Below, in pieces: positions 9,091-19,727 of a stretch of 33,671 nucleotides of DNA. This stretch comes from Discostella pseudostelligera (Eukaryota > Bacillariophyta > Thalassiosirophyceae > Thalassiosirales > Thalassiosiraceae): positions 1-33,671 of the forward strand of contig JALLBK010000198.1 in the NCBI GenBank assembly GCA_036940085.1, given 5' to 3'. Below the pieces are notes generated by a model. That model saw only the letters and a program-made list of their open reading frames with translations, was not told where the DNA came from and did no database searches. A program made the translations under genes and the position numbers. Each line of letters begins with the position of its first letter. Position 1 is the first letter of the stretch.

Positions 9091-12000
9091 TCAGTTCGGA
9101 AGGCGTTCTGCTGTAACCTTCGCGACCCAGTCAGATATCGACCGCCTCACAACTGCACTTTTGATTAACATCTCATTGTATTCATTATCCGAGTTGCTCA
9201 GCGCTGTTATCGCCCCTCCACAGCCAATACTTGCCGTCCATGTTTCGATATTATCCTCTTCGACAGGGTTGTCTCCTGGCGTCAACACGGCGCTGCGGAT
9301 AATAATATTCATATCCATAGAACCATTCAAACTGATGTACCCAAGACAACCTGAATAAGGACCGCGGGTAACTCCCTGCTCGATCTCATTCAAAATTTCC
9401 ATCGTCCGCTGCTTTGGAGCACCAGTCATCGACCCCCCTGGAAAGCATGCTTCGAGTACATCAATGGCGTTTGAAGTATCTCCATCAAGCGTTCCTCGTA
9501 CAGTTGAAACCATTTGATGAACAGTGGCGTAAGACTCAATATGCATCAGTTTAGGAACATGGACCGATCCTACCATGCAAACTCTTCCAAGATCATTCCG
9601 TAGCAAATCTACAATCATGAGATTTTCCGCTCGATCTTTCACTGATTTGCTCAATTTGGCTGCAATTTCAGAATCGGTCTGTTTCACTTGTTCCTCCGAT
9701 TCAACTTCACAATTTAATCCGGTGTAACGAGCTGCGGTGCCCTTGATTGGTTTAGATTCGACAACAAATTGCTTCCTCGGGACATTATGAGGAGTAGTAG
9801 TTCGTCTATATGATGACTTTTGTACCTTTTTCACAGATAGAAACCGTTCTGGAGAAGAGCAACAAATTGATACTGACGCTGCATCGTCGTGAAAATTCAT
9901 GAAGGCCGAAAATGGAGCAGGATTGTTTTCTCGAAGGAGACAATAAAGGTCATACGGCGATTCATGCCTTGCTTTGGCTGATTGTCTAGGTAACTCTATT
10001 GCTGCCTCAAGCTGATTTGTCACGCACAGCTCGTAGCTTTCGCCGTTTCGAATTTCCTCATGTGATCGTGCTATATCGGATAAATATTGGGATTTTGATC
10101 TATTAGGAACAAATACCACATCATTGGCCATACTGAATCTCGACGTTGGTTTCGTTTTTTTGTCATATGCCCCAATGGATTCTATTTTTGATTTCATGTC
10201 TTGTATCCATGAGATGACGTCGCCTTCGGCACGATCTGTCGTACTCATTCCATCGACTGTAGTTTCAACGTTCTCCGCTATCCCAATGATGTACCAATCC
10301 CTGGTTTGATGATCGTATAGCAAACTCTTGGCGGCAAACAAAAAGGCTGCAGTAGGAATATTGGGGTTTGCAGTAACACCCGAGGAAGCTTCGAAGCCGC
10401 TCACGGGACACCCAGCTCCCTCCTGTTTTAGAATCCAGCATTGGGTATCGTGACGAACTTCATAACCGAGATATCCCACATATCCACCACGATAATCGAA
10501 TGGAAATTGATGATCCGCTCCTTCATCGAATTCATTCACGGGGCTCAACTTATAACCGACACCACTTGAGTCATCAAATGTGACGACATCAGTTCGGTCT
10601 ACAAACTCACGTTCTTCGACTAACCGTCGCCGAAGGTACGATAATATATCTTCGTCAAGCGGCACATCATCTTCAACACCACACGCGGAAATAACTCTCA
10701 ACCCTCTTCGCTGGAAATCATGTTCTCGACCAAAGTACTGAATCCTTCGACTGAGCGGACCATCATCGGACCCCATGATGGAAAATCGACTGTTACTTGC
10801 GATTGGACATCCCTCAATCATATCATTGTTGTTATAATGGGCTTCGCCCGTGCTGCTATCAAGCCAGAAGGAAGTTGCTCGAGAGCTATACAAGGCTTCA
10901 AACACCTGCTTAGGCGAAGGTAGCGAATCGATAGTAGCATCTGGAGCAACCTTATGAATAAACACTCGATATTTCGACTGTATGATGGAAGCATCACTGT
11001 TATCTGCAGTCTGAACATCCTTCACTCTGTTCGATTCATGTGTATGTAGACCGACCTCGCTTATATGGTCCATTCCAAACTCCTTGTCCCCGTGGGTAGA
11101 CTTCCACTGATATGCAAACTCACAAAAATTCCGAAGCAGTGTATAACCAGCAATTCCCGTACCAATCGACTCTGGATGGAATTGTACCCCATAATGAGGA
11201 TATCTCTTGTGGCGGAGTGCCATGCAAATACTGTGGGGAGAACCAGCATTGGATTCGTTGATACCGTTGCACCAAGCAATCGGCTCTATTTCTGAGGAAT
11301 CATCAACATCGCTGTTGTTGTTCGTTGTTGAAAAATCAACCACCAGGGAATGATATCGGACCACATTAAACTCCTGCGATAGGCCACGGAATAATTGACA
11401 TGTTGGTGTATCCTCCTGTATGCTCGTCTCATCATTATCATCATGATCATATGAACTACTTCTACTCTCATTGAACACCACCGAACTCATCAGCCCATGG
11501 ACTGGACCACAGGGCGATAACTTCACCTCTTTGCCATACACATATCCCAAAGCCTGATGTCCCAAACACACACCTAAAATGGGAAGTTTGTCATTCCGAC
11601 GAATTACCTCCAAAACAATCCCCATATCGGCGGCGTGGGACGGTTGGCCTGGTCCTGGCGAGAGAATGATGCAGTCGAAATATTGATCAAGATTTGTGTT
11701 GTCGTTCATATTCGATGTGATGGTAGAGTTATCGTTGTTTGTGTTGGTAGTAGTATGTGAGGTGCTACTGCTCCCCAATGAGATGATAAAATCTTCGTAG
11801 GAGGAGTAGGCATCATTCATGATGACATGGACAGGATGAGTTGTCATGGTAGAAATATATTGATAAAGATTGTAAGTGTAGGAGTCATGATTGTCAATGA
11901 GAAGTATCCTCAGATCCAGATTTGTTGTATCCATATCGAATGGTGATTCATCAATGTTGTTGTTTTGCTCCCCATCATCACTACTTAGGATGTTTTGTCG

Positions 12001-12369
12001 TTTGGATGATGGCGGTACAAGCAGTGCATCACCGACATCGACAGTTTGTTTCTCATTATCGTCGCCATGCACATGATACCACCGCGATGTAGAATAATGT
12101 GATCGACTTTGATATTTGTTCCGAAATATTGACGATGATACACTATGCCTCGTCGTTGAGCAACGACGAAACGATGATGGGACTATTATCCATGCCGCAG
12201 CAAAGAAGATACTGTGGTCGTGCAACAATGCGCCAATGAGACATAAAATTCCCGGAACAACCGCAAATCGCTGATGATGTATTTGATGATACTTTCTTTT
12301 CTGATGGAATGATTGGAAATTTTTTTCCGAGGAATGCGATGACGGCGATCGACAACAGAATAAAGCCAT
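9091..12369 (-). CDS. Bifunctional aminodeoxychorismate synthase (PabA-PabB fusion)
   Basis: Single exon of 1092 residues; the ATG at 12369 is preferred because the longer frame upstream opens only at a TTG. It converts chorismate and glutamine to 4-amino-4-deoxychorismate for the p-aminobenzoate branch of folate synthesis. A glutamine amidotransferase domain spans about 153-415: IDNHDSYTYNLYQYI, ILSPGPGQPS, nucleophile Cys in GVCLGHQALG (C268) and QFHPES (H398, E400). The PabB half runs to the end: FPFDYRGGYVGYLGYE, NGESYELCVTNQ, PIKGTAAR (874-881), LLRNDLGRV, FPGGSMTGAPK and GPYSGCLGYI. Lys in PIKGT, where anthranilate synthases have Ala, marks it as aminodeoxychorismate synthase. The N-terminus has a hydrophobic segment (about 35-60) ending FFAAA|W, a plausible diatom plastid signal with Trp at +1. 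Its stop lies 52 bp from the convergent SPB1 stop. Ser/Asn-rich insertions lengthen the amidotransferase half. Confidence 0.93.
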   Translation of the reverse strand: MALFCCRSPSSHSSEKNFQSFHQKRKYHQIHHQRFAVVPGILCLIGALLHDHSIFFAAAWIIVPSSFRRCSTTRHSVSSSIFRNKYQSRSHYSTSRWYHVHGDDNEKQTVDVGDALLVPPSSKRQNILSSDDGEQNNNIDESPFDMDTTNLDLRILLIDNHDSYTYNLYQYISTMTTHPVHVIMNDAYSSYEDFIISLGSSSTSHTTTNTNNDNSTITSNMNDNTNLDQYFDCIILSPGPGQPSHAADMGIVLEVIRRNDKLPILGVCLGHQALGYVYGKEVKLSPCGPVHGLMSSVVFNESRSSSYDHDDNDETSIQEDTPTCQLFRGLSQEFNVVRYHSLVVDFSTTNNNSDVDDSSEIEPIAWCNGINESNAGSPHSICMALRHKRYPHYGVQFHPESIGTGIAGYTLLRNFCEFAYQWKSTHGDKEFGMDHISEVGLHTHESNRVKDVQTADNSDASIIQSKYRVFIHKVAPDATIDSLPSPKQVFEALYSSRATSFWLDSSTGEAHYNNNDMIEGCPIASNSRFSIMGSDDGPLSRRIQYFGREHDFQRRGLRVISACGVEDDVPLDEDILSYLRRRLVEEREFVDRTDVVTFDDSSGVGYKLSPVNEFDEGADHQFPFDYRGGYVGYLGYEVRHDTQCWILKQEGAGCPVSGFEASSGVTANPNIPTAAFLFAAKSLLYDHQTRDWYIIGIAENVETTVDGMSTTDRAEGDVISWIQDMKSKIESIGAYDKKTKPTSRFSMANDVVFVPNRSKSQYLSDIARSHEEIRNGESYELCVTNQLEAAIELPRQSAKARHESPYDLYCLLRENNPAPFSAFMNFHDDAASVSICCSSPERFLSVKKVQKSSYRRTTTPHNVPRKQFVVESKPIKGTAARYTGLNCEVESEEQVKQTDSEIAAKLSKSVKDRAENLMIVDLLRNDLGRVCMVGSVHVPKLMHIESYATVHQMVSTVRGTLDGDTSNAIDVLEACFPGGSMTGAPKQRTMEILNEIEQGVTRGPYSGCLGYISLNGSMDMNIIIRSAVLTPGDNPVEEDNIETWTASIGCGGAITALSNSDNEYNEMLIKSAVVRRSISDWVAKVTAERLPN

Positions 12370-13077
12370 GTTGATGTTTGTTGCTGATGTTTCTTTGGGC
12401 AAACGAAAAGAGTCGTCGCCACGGCGGGTGGGTGTGTCGATGTCGATGGGATGTTGGAAAAGACAAATGATGGAAAGGCATTCAAAGCAAAATCTGTCCC
12501 TGGAATTGGAATAACATCAAGGGAGAAGTTGTAGTATTATTTAGGTCTTTGAGGGCACCTACCATAAGAGGTGGCGTGCGTTGGAACGATGTTAGTGATG
12601 GTGATAGGGTGATGTTATGAATAGTTGTTGATGTCTAATGGTTTTAACATCAACTGGGTAGGTCTGGTCTCTGGTCTACCATCATTGATCATCACCTACC
12701 ACTACCATGCTTTTTGTCTGAGGTCGGTGGTTGGTGATGCGATGATTGTTGGTGAAGCACGTGATGTTTTTGGCGGGAAAGCCAAGGCGAAGATTCCGAA
12801 GACTTCAGATTTCCGGCGGACGACGTGGTCGGCGGGTGGGCGGGGTGTCGGGGTGTGTGGGTGGCGGTGGATTTTTTTTGTTGGGAAGTTGGAACTTTTC
12901 CCTTTCTTCCGCCGCCATTTCCCCCCCCTCTTTTCCGCATTCCATCAACAAATCACACCCCGCCCATTGCCATTGCCAATTGCCATTGCCATTGCCGCTG
13001 CCAAACCCACTGCCAAGCCGCCGCCACCAAACTCCTCCGCCCTATTGCCAAACTATTACCCAACAAGTAGTTCTATC
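12370..13077. promoter_or_regulatory. Shared upstream region of the divergent aminodeoxychorismate synthase and M18 aminopeptidase genes
   Basis: About 700 bp between divergent starts. It contains an E2F-like TTTTTGGCGGGAAA at 12767-12780, next to a CACGTG box (12759-12764). A pyrimidine-rich stretch (about 12895-12945) and CATTGC-type repeats (12964-13002) lie just before the M18 start. Open frames spanning this segment have low-complexity translations and are not credible genes. Confidence 0.45.
12964..13002. repeat. Imperfect CATTGC short tandem repeat
   Basis: Five or six CATTGC/AATTGC/CGCTGC-type hexamers run in succession immediately upstream of the M18 aminopeptidase start, probably in its 5' UTR. 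Confidence 0.75.
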
Positions 13078-15542
13078 ATGCCATCCTCCTCCGATGCCCC
13101 TCGCTCCCCGGTACCGCCACCAGCCGCAGCAGTAGCGGCAGCCGCCCTGTCCGACTCTCCCCCAACGATTCCAATGGAAGATGCCGATGATCAGCCCTCG
13201 TCAAAGAAGCCGCGCAAAATCATCAGCACCAGCAGCAATATTACCGATGATGACGATCGCATTCAACGTGCGGCACTGATGATTATTAAAAATCCGATAT
13301 TGACTGTGCCTCAGGTGAGAGGGTTTCGGTTTCAGATGATGATATTTAGACATTATTTCGGCTTTGCTGCTGCGTTGGCTTTATTATTGACCCCCTACGA
13401 AACTACATCTGCCTCTATCTATCTCACTCTCTCTTCTCTCACACACACTCATCTCTAGGCAATGTCGTGCTGTGAATTTACGTAAGTGCCAATGCTTTTG
13501 TATTTTTGTCATTCATTTTCCACTGGTAAACACCACCCAGCTTTGGCAGTGGGGGGGATGCCTACCATAGTGTTTGAATATTAATCACTCTGATCACAAT
13601 ATCACTCATATCGCACTTCTCTCTCATATTCTCCAAAATTTCATTTGGCAAACGAACATCCCATTTAATTTTCTCTATCTCTACACTAGTGAATTCGAAT
13701 GCAAAGATCGAGCCATCCAACAACGTGTCCGACGCTTCCATACCAAACTCGACAAGGGGATTATCAATGCCGATACATTCAATGACGTTACGAAGGAATT
13801 TCAAGATACTATTTCCTTTGCGAAGAAGGCATGTGAATTTTTAACAAAGAGTACCGATCCATTTTTGGCAGTGAAGACTTGTAGTGAACAGTTGTTGGAG
13901 AATGGATTTGTGAAATTGAGTAAGAGAGAGCCGTTTGCGGGGAAACTGGTTCCAGGTGAGATGATAGATGCTGAAGATGCATATCAAGCCTTAGTACCAT
14001 GCGTTGTTTTTGATCATCATGTATCTTTGGTCCTTACCTTCCTTCCAATTTTTTAGGCTGTAGCTACTTTTACACAATTAACAATTCAACCATTGTGGCC
14101 TTCACCGTCGGTGCTAAATTCAAGCCGGGCAATGGCTTCAAAATTGTTGGAGGACATACTGGTCAGTCCTATTACTGTCATCTTACCGTCGTTCCATGCA
14201 TGTATACTGAGTTTTATTGTTTTGCTCAACCCGCAAATCGATTCACCACGTTTTGCTGCACAGACTCTCCACATTTGAAGGTGAAACCTATGAGCAAACG
14301 CTCTGGATCTGGATGTGTTCAGCTGGGAGTGGAATGTTATGGAGGAGGGTAAGTGCACCCGAAAATTGGTGGAGTGACCTATTTTATCAGCTGCATTTAA
14401 TATACCTTACCGGATAAATCATCACTCCTCTATTGGGCCGAAGTCTATGGCACACATGGTTTGATCGGGATCTAGGAATTTCTGGTAGAGTCCTAGTCAG
14501 GACGACGGATGCAGATACGCAAAAGGAGAAGATTGAACAACAGTTTGTTCAGATTAATAGGCCCGTAGCACGTGTGTCGACTTTATGCATTCATCTTCAA
14601 ACGGCGGAAGAACGTGGGTCGTTCAAAACAAATAAGGAAGAGCACTTGAGTCCCATCCTAGGAACACAAACCCTGTTGGAGGCCTCGGCGGGGAAACAGC
14701 TCAATCATCCTGGAGGAGATGAAGGCGATGGATGGAAGAAAGGACAAGAACCCGCGCTACTGAGATTGATCGCCTCTGAATTGGACATCGACATTAAACA
14801 GATTGCAAATTTTGAGTTGGGATTGTTCGATTGCCAACCAGCTTGCTTGGGTGGGATTAAGAATGAGTTTCTATATTCGGCACGGTTGGACAACTTGGCA
14901 ACTGTTTTCGTTGCCTTGGAGACGATTGTGGAGTACAGCAAGAGCGAGGATGTTACAACCGATGATATGATTTCCTTGGTCGCCTTTTTTGATCACGAGG
15001 AGATAGGCAGCTCGAGCACGCACGGCGCCGGGTCTCCTGTCATGGCGGAAGCTGTGAGCAGAATTACAGCTGCATTAAGTGGAAATCCCCACAGTCGCGA
15101 TCCTGATATAAATGCATCGGCAGTTCGCAGGTCGTTCATCTTCAGTTGTGACCAGGCCCATGCTGTCCATCCTAACTATCCATCGAAGCATGAAAAGAAT
15201 CACGGGCCCAAAATGAATGGCGGAGTAGTCCTAAAAACGAATCAAAATCAACGATATGCCACAAATTGTGTCACTGGCTTCTTGGCGAGAGAGTTGGCAA
15301 GTAAGGGGACAAAAGTGCCATTGCAAGAGTTTGTCGTCAGGTCGGACTGTCCTTGTGGTACTACCATCGGCCCTATCTTGAGTGCCACTACTGGTATTCG
15401 CACCGTTGACGTTGGCATGCCTCAACTCTCGATGCATAGCTGTAGGGAAGTTATGGGTATTGCCGATCTAACGCACGGAATGAATTTGTTCAAATCATTC
15501 TTCAAATACTTCAATGAGGTTGATGACAGTCTAGAAGGGTGA
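13078..15542 (+). CDS. Aspartyl aminopeptidase, peptidase family M18
   Basis: Six exons: 13078-13314, 13459-13481 (a 23-nt microexon), 13690-13955, 14057-14161, 14264-14348 and 14444-15542. All introns are GT-AG and phases agree throughout, giving 604 residues. The enzyme is a zinc metallopeptidase that removes N-terminal Asp/Glu from peptides, usually as a cytosolic dodecamer. Family motifs restored by splicing: FLTKSTDPFLAV, NNSTIVAFTVG, GNGFKIVGGHTDSPHLKVKP (zinc His and Asp), CYGGGLWHTWFDRDL, SARLDNLA, FFDHEEIGSSSTHGAGS (catalytic Glu pair), DQAHAVHPNY, MNGGVVLK, SDCPCGTTIGP and MHSCREVMG. The first 80 residues are an Ala/Pro/acidic extension with a KKPRK basic patch, absent from animal enzymes as I remember them. 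The 3' end overlaps the convergent small gene by 32 bp. Confidence 0.94.
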
Positions 15543-16029
15543 AAAGGGGGGCGACACGCACCCGAACAAAAATGACGAGTGAAGACGATCTTCTGCAATA
15601 ACCTAAGGAAAATCTATTTATCTTGCCTCTTGTGTTTTTCTCCAGCACTGCAGTGAATGCACAACCGCACTCCTTGTTCCTAGCACTATGTCGGGCCGGT
15701 CTGAAGCAGAATCCAATGTCGACCAGCAGACGCAGCTTCCGATCATTATTGATAATGACCAAAGCTTCTTGCACGGTGGTGACTCCATCCATCATTTGCT
15801 TATTGTAATATACTCGATTATTACTAACATATCGGGCAAGTCGTAAGGTATCTGGATCTTTCTTGGTGGGAACAATGCAATGAGGGTTCTTTTGACGATT
15901 GGATGGTGAGTGAAGAGTGATTACAAATCAATTTATTGTTGTGATTCGGCGACTCACCTTTCTGACAAACTTCTCTAATGTTGGGAAATACGCATCCCAT
16001 GCATCCAGATTGGCAGCGATTTGCAACAT
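15511..16029 (-). CDS. Small helicase-associated-domain-like protein (possibly partial)
   Basis: Two exons, 16029-15958 and 15888-15511, with a 69-nt phase-0 intron (GTGAGT...AAAAG), giving 149 residues. Splicing restores a pattern like the helicase-associated (HA, PF03457-type) repeat abundant in diatoms: W-DAYFPTLEKF, HCIVPTKKD, LRLARYVSNNRVYYNK, then LLVDIGFCF, corresponding to the usual W..F..L..F, H..VP, LA.WV..QR and L..IGF. The final 25 residues are unlike the family and overlap antisense to the M18 gene by 32 bp, so the true end may involve another splice. The start is uncertain: the same frame continues upstream from ATG 16095 but is cut by TGA at 16059-16057. No helicase motifs are nearby. 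Function is not predictable. Confidence 0.55.
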
Positions 16030-16349
16030 TGGCGTTCCCTTGGGTTTTGCCGCCCTTCACACCGCCCGCCTTTTCCCACTCGACATGCTCCTCATGACTC
16101 GCACCAATTCAATCAACCTGAGAACGACCGTAGGCGTGGGGGCGTTTATGCTTCGGCACTAGTGGATACTATTAAGAGGTTTCTATCATTCAGTACGATA
16201 ACGTTGATTCATTAAGTTCTCGTGTCATTTTTTTGCAATTAAATAGCGCTCGCAATGACACAACATTTCACAGCCAAGCGAGTTCGCTTCAGCGTACCAT
16301 GTTGTATCGCTCCATCGGTCTCAGGTCTTCGTGACCATACCGCAATGAA
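16030..16349. other. Intergenic region between the PhzF-like gene and the HA-like gene
   Basis: About 320 bp, with both flanking genes on the minus strand. The first part contains a possible upstream extension of the HA-like frame (ATG at 16095, in-frame TGA at 16059-16057). The rest is AT-rich and probably holds the PhzF 3' UTR and the HA-like promoter. No other feature is visible. Confidence 0.4.
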
Positions 16350-17534
16350 TCAAAACGATACAGTATCAAAAACAACAAAGCCGGTGTAAGTTACTTTCAA
16401 GGTGGGACAAACAGATGATGATGATGCGTAATCACCAATCGCCACCTGAATTTTTGACGGCCTTCCCATGGCTGTTCCTTGGTAACAAATATAACAACTT
16501 TCTCCACTTCCACATCTGCTATGCATCATTTGACGCTTATGCAAACTAGCCGCGAGTGCACCCGCTGCTATCCCTGTTGCCGGGTCCTCGGGATAGCCTG
16601 ACCAGCGTGGGAATTGTCGACATTCAAACTCAATGTTCATCTTCTTTTTTGTGGTTGCAGTTCCTATTCCAGTAGTTGGTACGGGTGAATACAAATATAC
16701 ACCAGTTGATTCTATGGAGTCACACATATCACGAAATTTATCAGCATTTCGTGGTGGAGTTGCAGCATGTAAACGTTGAATTGATGAAATTGGTATCAGG
16801 GTCTTTGGTCTTGCAACCGAGGAGTTCAAAAACAATGGCCAATCATTTGCATTCTCAGACAGTACGTCACTCATGTCTAACCCCAACGCAGATAGAAAGT
16901 CAACTAATGTGAAAGATTTATTGTTGCATTCTGATTCAGTATGTTGTTGGTGCATAATGAGCTGCACTTCATTCTTAGTCACCAATGCATCGTACCGTAT
17001 CCTGTCTCCGGCAGTGAGAAACGACACAGTTGTCGTCGATGATGACAATGGTTGCAAATCGTTTCCACACACTATAATGGATTGTTTGTTTGCTAAGTAG
17101 GAACATGCTCCGATAGCAGCATCTGACGCAACAAACAGATAAAGCAAGCATATTATCGTGGTCAGAATGGTCACGCAATGAGAAATGCATAGTTGAGAAG
17201 TTGCGAATCACTTGCTGTGCAGATTGAACTCACGTCCACAAAAACTAACTTCTTCACCCGAGGGCACATAAAAATGAAAAATCGGAAGTAACTTTCCAAT
17301 ATCATCCTCACTCGAATAATTGTCCTCAATAATGATACTTTCCCAGGGACATTTTTGTGCAAGCTTGGCAAGGTCGTCGGATGTTGTTGGCGCCGAAAGA
17401 TGAAAAATTGTGACGGGGTTTCCACCACAATCATCCGTAGGTGATATGAATACTCTGGCGGTCACTCCTTTGGTCAATGTCTTCGCCGCTTTGTCTTGTT
17501 CCGTTGCCTTCATGATCGGTTGGCTCGTTTCCAT
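16350..17534 (-). CDS. PhzF-family isomerase/epimerase-like protein
   Basis: Two exons, 17534-17234 and 17122-16350; the intron 17123-17233 is GT-AG, phase 1, and its removal joins EVSFCG to HAAIGA, the EVPFCGHAT-like core motif of PhzF proteins. The product is 357 residues. Other family marks are VFISPTDDCGGNPVTIF near the N-terminus (about 28-44), a WESIIIED segment where the catalytic Glu is expected (E65), FHFYVPSGEE, and the C-terminal GYPEDPATGIAAGALAASL. PhzF itself isomerises trans-2,3-dihydro-3-hydroxyanthranilate, but most eukaryotic members have unknown substrates; no phenazine genes are nearby, so only the fold-level assignment is made. No targeting signal is evident, suggesting a cytosolic enzyme. 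It is divergent from CMC2 with a 342-bp shared upstream region. Confidence 0.9.
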
Positions 17535-17876
17535 TTATGTCTCGGAAGTCGGTGATCGGTGACGGTGAAGTCGAAGTCGAGTGGATGGTAATGGTATCGG
17601 TAGTCGAGGTAGAGAGAGATGTGAGTTGGATGCAATTGAATTTAGCGACTATAAATACAGGTGTAGTGTGGAAATATTCGCTAAATATATGTGAGCACCA
17701 ACAACACACCACCAACGCCACCAACAACAACCAACTCACCACTTCATCTTCATAAACATCTTCATCCCCGTCGCACGTCGCATCGAAGATCGATAGTCGA
17801 TAGAGGTTTGATGTTGGACGATAAACACTGATCATTTCTTCCGTTTTATATCTGCCTACCTCCCTCCTACACGATC
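17535..17876. promoter_or_regulatory. Shared upstream region of the divergent PhzF-like and CMC2 genes
   Basis: 342 bp between two divergent ATGs. It includes a TATAAATA-like sequence at about 17650 and an AAC/ACC-rich stretch (about 17698-17745), likely transcribed leader. An open frame across it is low complexity and not credible. Confidence 0.4.
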
Positions 17877-18200
17877 ATGCATCCACCGCTTGACCGCCCC
17901 CATCCAGACTGTCAAACCGAGATAAACAATCTACGTCACTGTCATGCCACAACATCCAAACTCAAATTTTGGGGATGCAACGATGTGAAGTTCGCGCTCG
18001 ATAAATGTCTCAAGGAGGAGAAGATACGGCTACTTGAAATATTAAATAAAGATATGGTATCGAAGCGTGCCGCGGAAGAAAATGTATATCAAATGGCCAT
18101 GGGGAAAGAGATTAGTTTTGAGGAGTATTTGAAGGCCGATAAGGAATTCGTCAAGGCAATGGAAGAGAGGAGAAAAAGGGACGATGGGGACAGTAGATAG
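17877..18200 (+). CDS. CMC2: Mitochondrial twin CX9C protein, COX assembly factor CMC2
   Basis: 107 residues in one exon. It opens MHPPLDRPHPDC, close to the MHPDL start of human and yeast Cmc2. The twin CX9C motif is complete: C12-C22 and C34-C44, separated by the conserved LKFWG segment (LKFFG in animals). The C-terminal half is a charged helix. CMC2 is a small intermembrane-space protein imported by the Mia40 disulfide relay and needed for cytochrome c oxidase assembly. It is neighbour to the cytochrome c1 gene (tail-to-tail), which may be chance. Confidence 0.92.
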   Translation: MHPPLDRPHPDCQTEINNLRHCHATTSKLKFWGCNDVKFALDKCLKEEKIRLLEILNKDMVSKRAAEENVYQMAMGKEISFEEYLKADKEFVKAMEERRKRDDGDSR

Positions 18201-18555
18201 AGATGAGAAAGATAGTATTCGGGGTCGGATACTGAAATAAAAATAATACAGCATCCGAAGAAGAAACAAGTACAAGTGTTTAGGAATTTATTCATCCTCC
18301 CCCAATCTACTCGTTCACTACAAAAAGCAAATGTTCACTAACCAATGTTTTTGTTGATACATTCAAACCGGAACTGTGGGATGGCATTATCAACTAGAGT
18401 CCAATGCCTACCGACGAGTCCTATTCTTCACCCACAACCACCAAAGAGAGAGAGAGAGAGAGAGGGAGGGATTTCTATTCCCCCCACACACAAACCGCCC
18501 AACAACTTCCACCACCCATATCCGGGATATTGTTTAATGGACTTCTCTTCTCTTT
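18201..18555. other. Convergent 3' region between CMC2 and cytochrome c1
   Basis: About 355 bp between two converging stops. It contains an AT-rich GAAATAAAAATAATA stretch near 18232-18248, possibly polyadenylation-related, and a (AG)10 microsatellite. No gene is apparent. Confidence 0.45.
18445..18464. repeat. (AG)10 microsatellite
   Basis: Ten perfect AG dinucleotides, followed by GGAGGG, in the convergent intergenic region. Confidence 0.95.
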
Positions 18556-19727
18556 CTACTTGACATAGGTAATGGATCGGGTCTTAAAAGTGCTCCACCT
18601 GAATCGTTTGTAATATCCAGTCATAACCGCGGTAAATCCCAAAACGAGCATGTAGGTAAGGGCATCTTTCTTACGAGCATCGGCCTCGGGTTCGGCACAC
18701 CTACGAAGAACATTGAGGAGTCACACATTGTGAGAATTGCAAATAACAACAGCACACGATGAGAAATAATGGAGATGAAAGGAGAGATGGGAGATAAAAC
18801 AAATCAAATCAACTCACCAATTCAAAAACTGAACCACATCCCTAGCCTGCTGACTTATCGTCGCCGGCGTTCCATCCTCATACTCCACCCCATCATCATT
18901 CAACGGTGGGGGCATGGCAATTGCTCCCCCCGGAAAGTACGGATTGTAATACAATCCAGGTAACATACTCTTCCCAGCCGGTGGGTCACAATATCCTGTC
19001 AATAAAGAAAAAAGATAATCTTGCCCGGAGTGTCGTGCCTTGACCATAAGTGACAAATCGGGAGGAAGTGCCCCACCATTGGCAAGACGTCCCTGTTCTT
19101 CATTCTGGTATGGTTTGGGGAGTGGATCGGAGAGTTTGCCAGGCCGTTCGAACATTTCACCTTCATCATTGGGTCCATCCATAACATCAACTTCGCTGGC
19201 CATGGCGACTAATTCGGCAGCAGTGTGAGTGACGCCGACGAGTTCACGGTAGTGAACACGTTGGATGGAATGACAGGTGGCGCAGACTTGACGATAGACT
19301 TGGAAGCCGCGACGGAGGGCAGCGCAATCGTAGGAGGAAACAAGACCGAGATGTTCCCAGGGGTAGGAGGGGGAATGGAGAATGTCGTCGTCGCATTTTG
19401 TAGTGGCGGGGGAGTTGTATTGAAAGAGCGCCAAGGTGGTGCTGGCGGTGGCAGCGGCGGCGAGGGCGATGCCCTTGTTGTAGTTGGAGAACTGGTATAA
19501 TAATTTAGACCAACAAAATGATATGACGCAAGTTTGTAAGAATTGATGCGGTGTGACGATAACAGAGATGCATCGAAGATTATTATTCAATACGGTAAAT
19601 AAGGGAGACAATGAAAATATTGCGTGCTTGCGTGTTGAATTGACGCCGACCTATGATGTCGATGTGCGATCAGCGCGAGGGGGGCACCGACGAGTACACT
19701 CACCGCAGTCCGTAATTGAAGCGCCAT
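18556..19727 (-). CDS. CYT1: Cytochrome c1 of respiratory complex III
   Basis: Three exons: 19727-19704 (only eight codons), 19491-18818 and 18700-18556; introns 19492-19703 and 18701-18817 are GT-AG with phases 0 and 2. The product is 280 residues. The first exon gives MALQLRTA, a short start of the mitochondrial presequence; a hydrophobic Ala-rich sorting segment (about 15-32) follows, as expected for the bipartite c1 presequence. The heme is bound at C78-A-T-C81-H82. The axial Met lies in GGAIAMPPPL (M201). RLANGGALPPDLS and GYCDPPAG are conserved c1 blocks. The last exon supplies the C-terminal anchor ALTYMLVLGFTAVMTGYYKRFRW and a basic tail. It transfers electrons from the Rieske protein to cytochrome c at the inner membrane. 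The first-exon assignment is inferred from splice consensus and phase. Confidence 0.93.

Noticed and set aside
9091..12369. Anthranilate synthase (TrpE-TrpG fusion)
   Set aside because: The PIKGT motif with Lys is diagnostic of aminodeoxychorismate synthase, whereas anthranilate synthases carry Ala at that site.
12625..13458. 277-codon open frame across the M18 upstream region and first exon
   Set aside because: It opens at a TTG and its first half is low-complexity translation of promoter DNA. Only the part from ATG 13078 to the donor at 13314 is supported as coding.
16350..18200. Phenazine or other secondary-metabolite cluster around the PhzF-like gene
   Set aside because: The neighbours are a mitochondrial CX9C protein and a small HA-like gene. 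PhzF-fold proteins are widespread without phenazine synthesis.
19492..19611. Continuous N-terminal extension of cytochrome c1 (frame reading MSPLFTVLNNN)
   Set aside because: It begins at a non-ATG codon and lies in what is best read as intron 1. An eight-codon first exon at 19727-19704 gives an ATG start, correct phase and a proper presequence.
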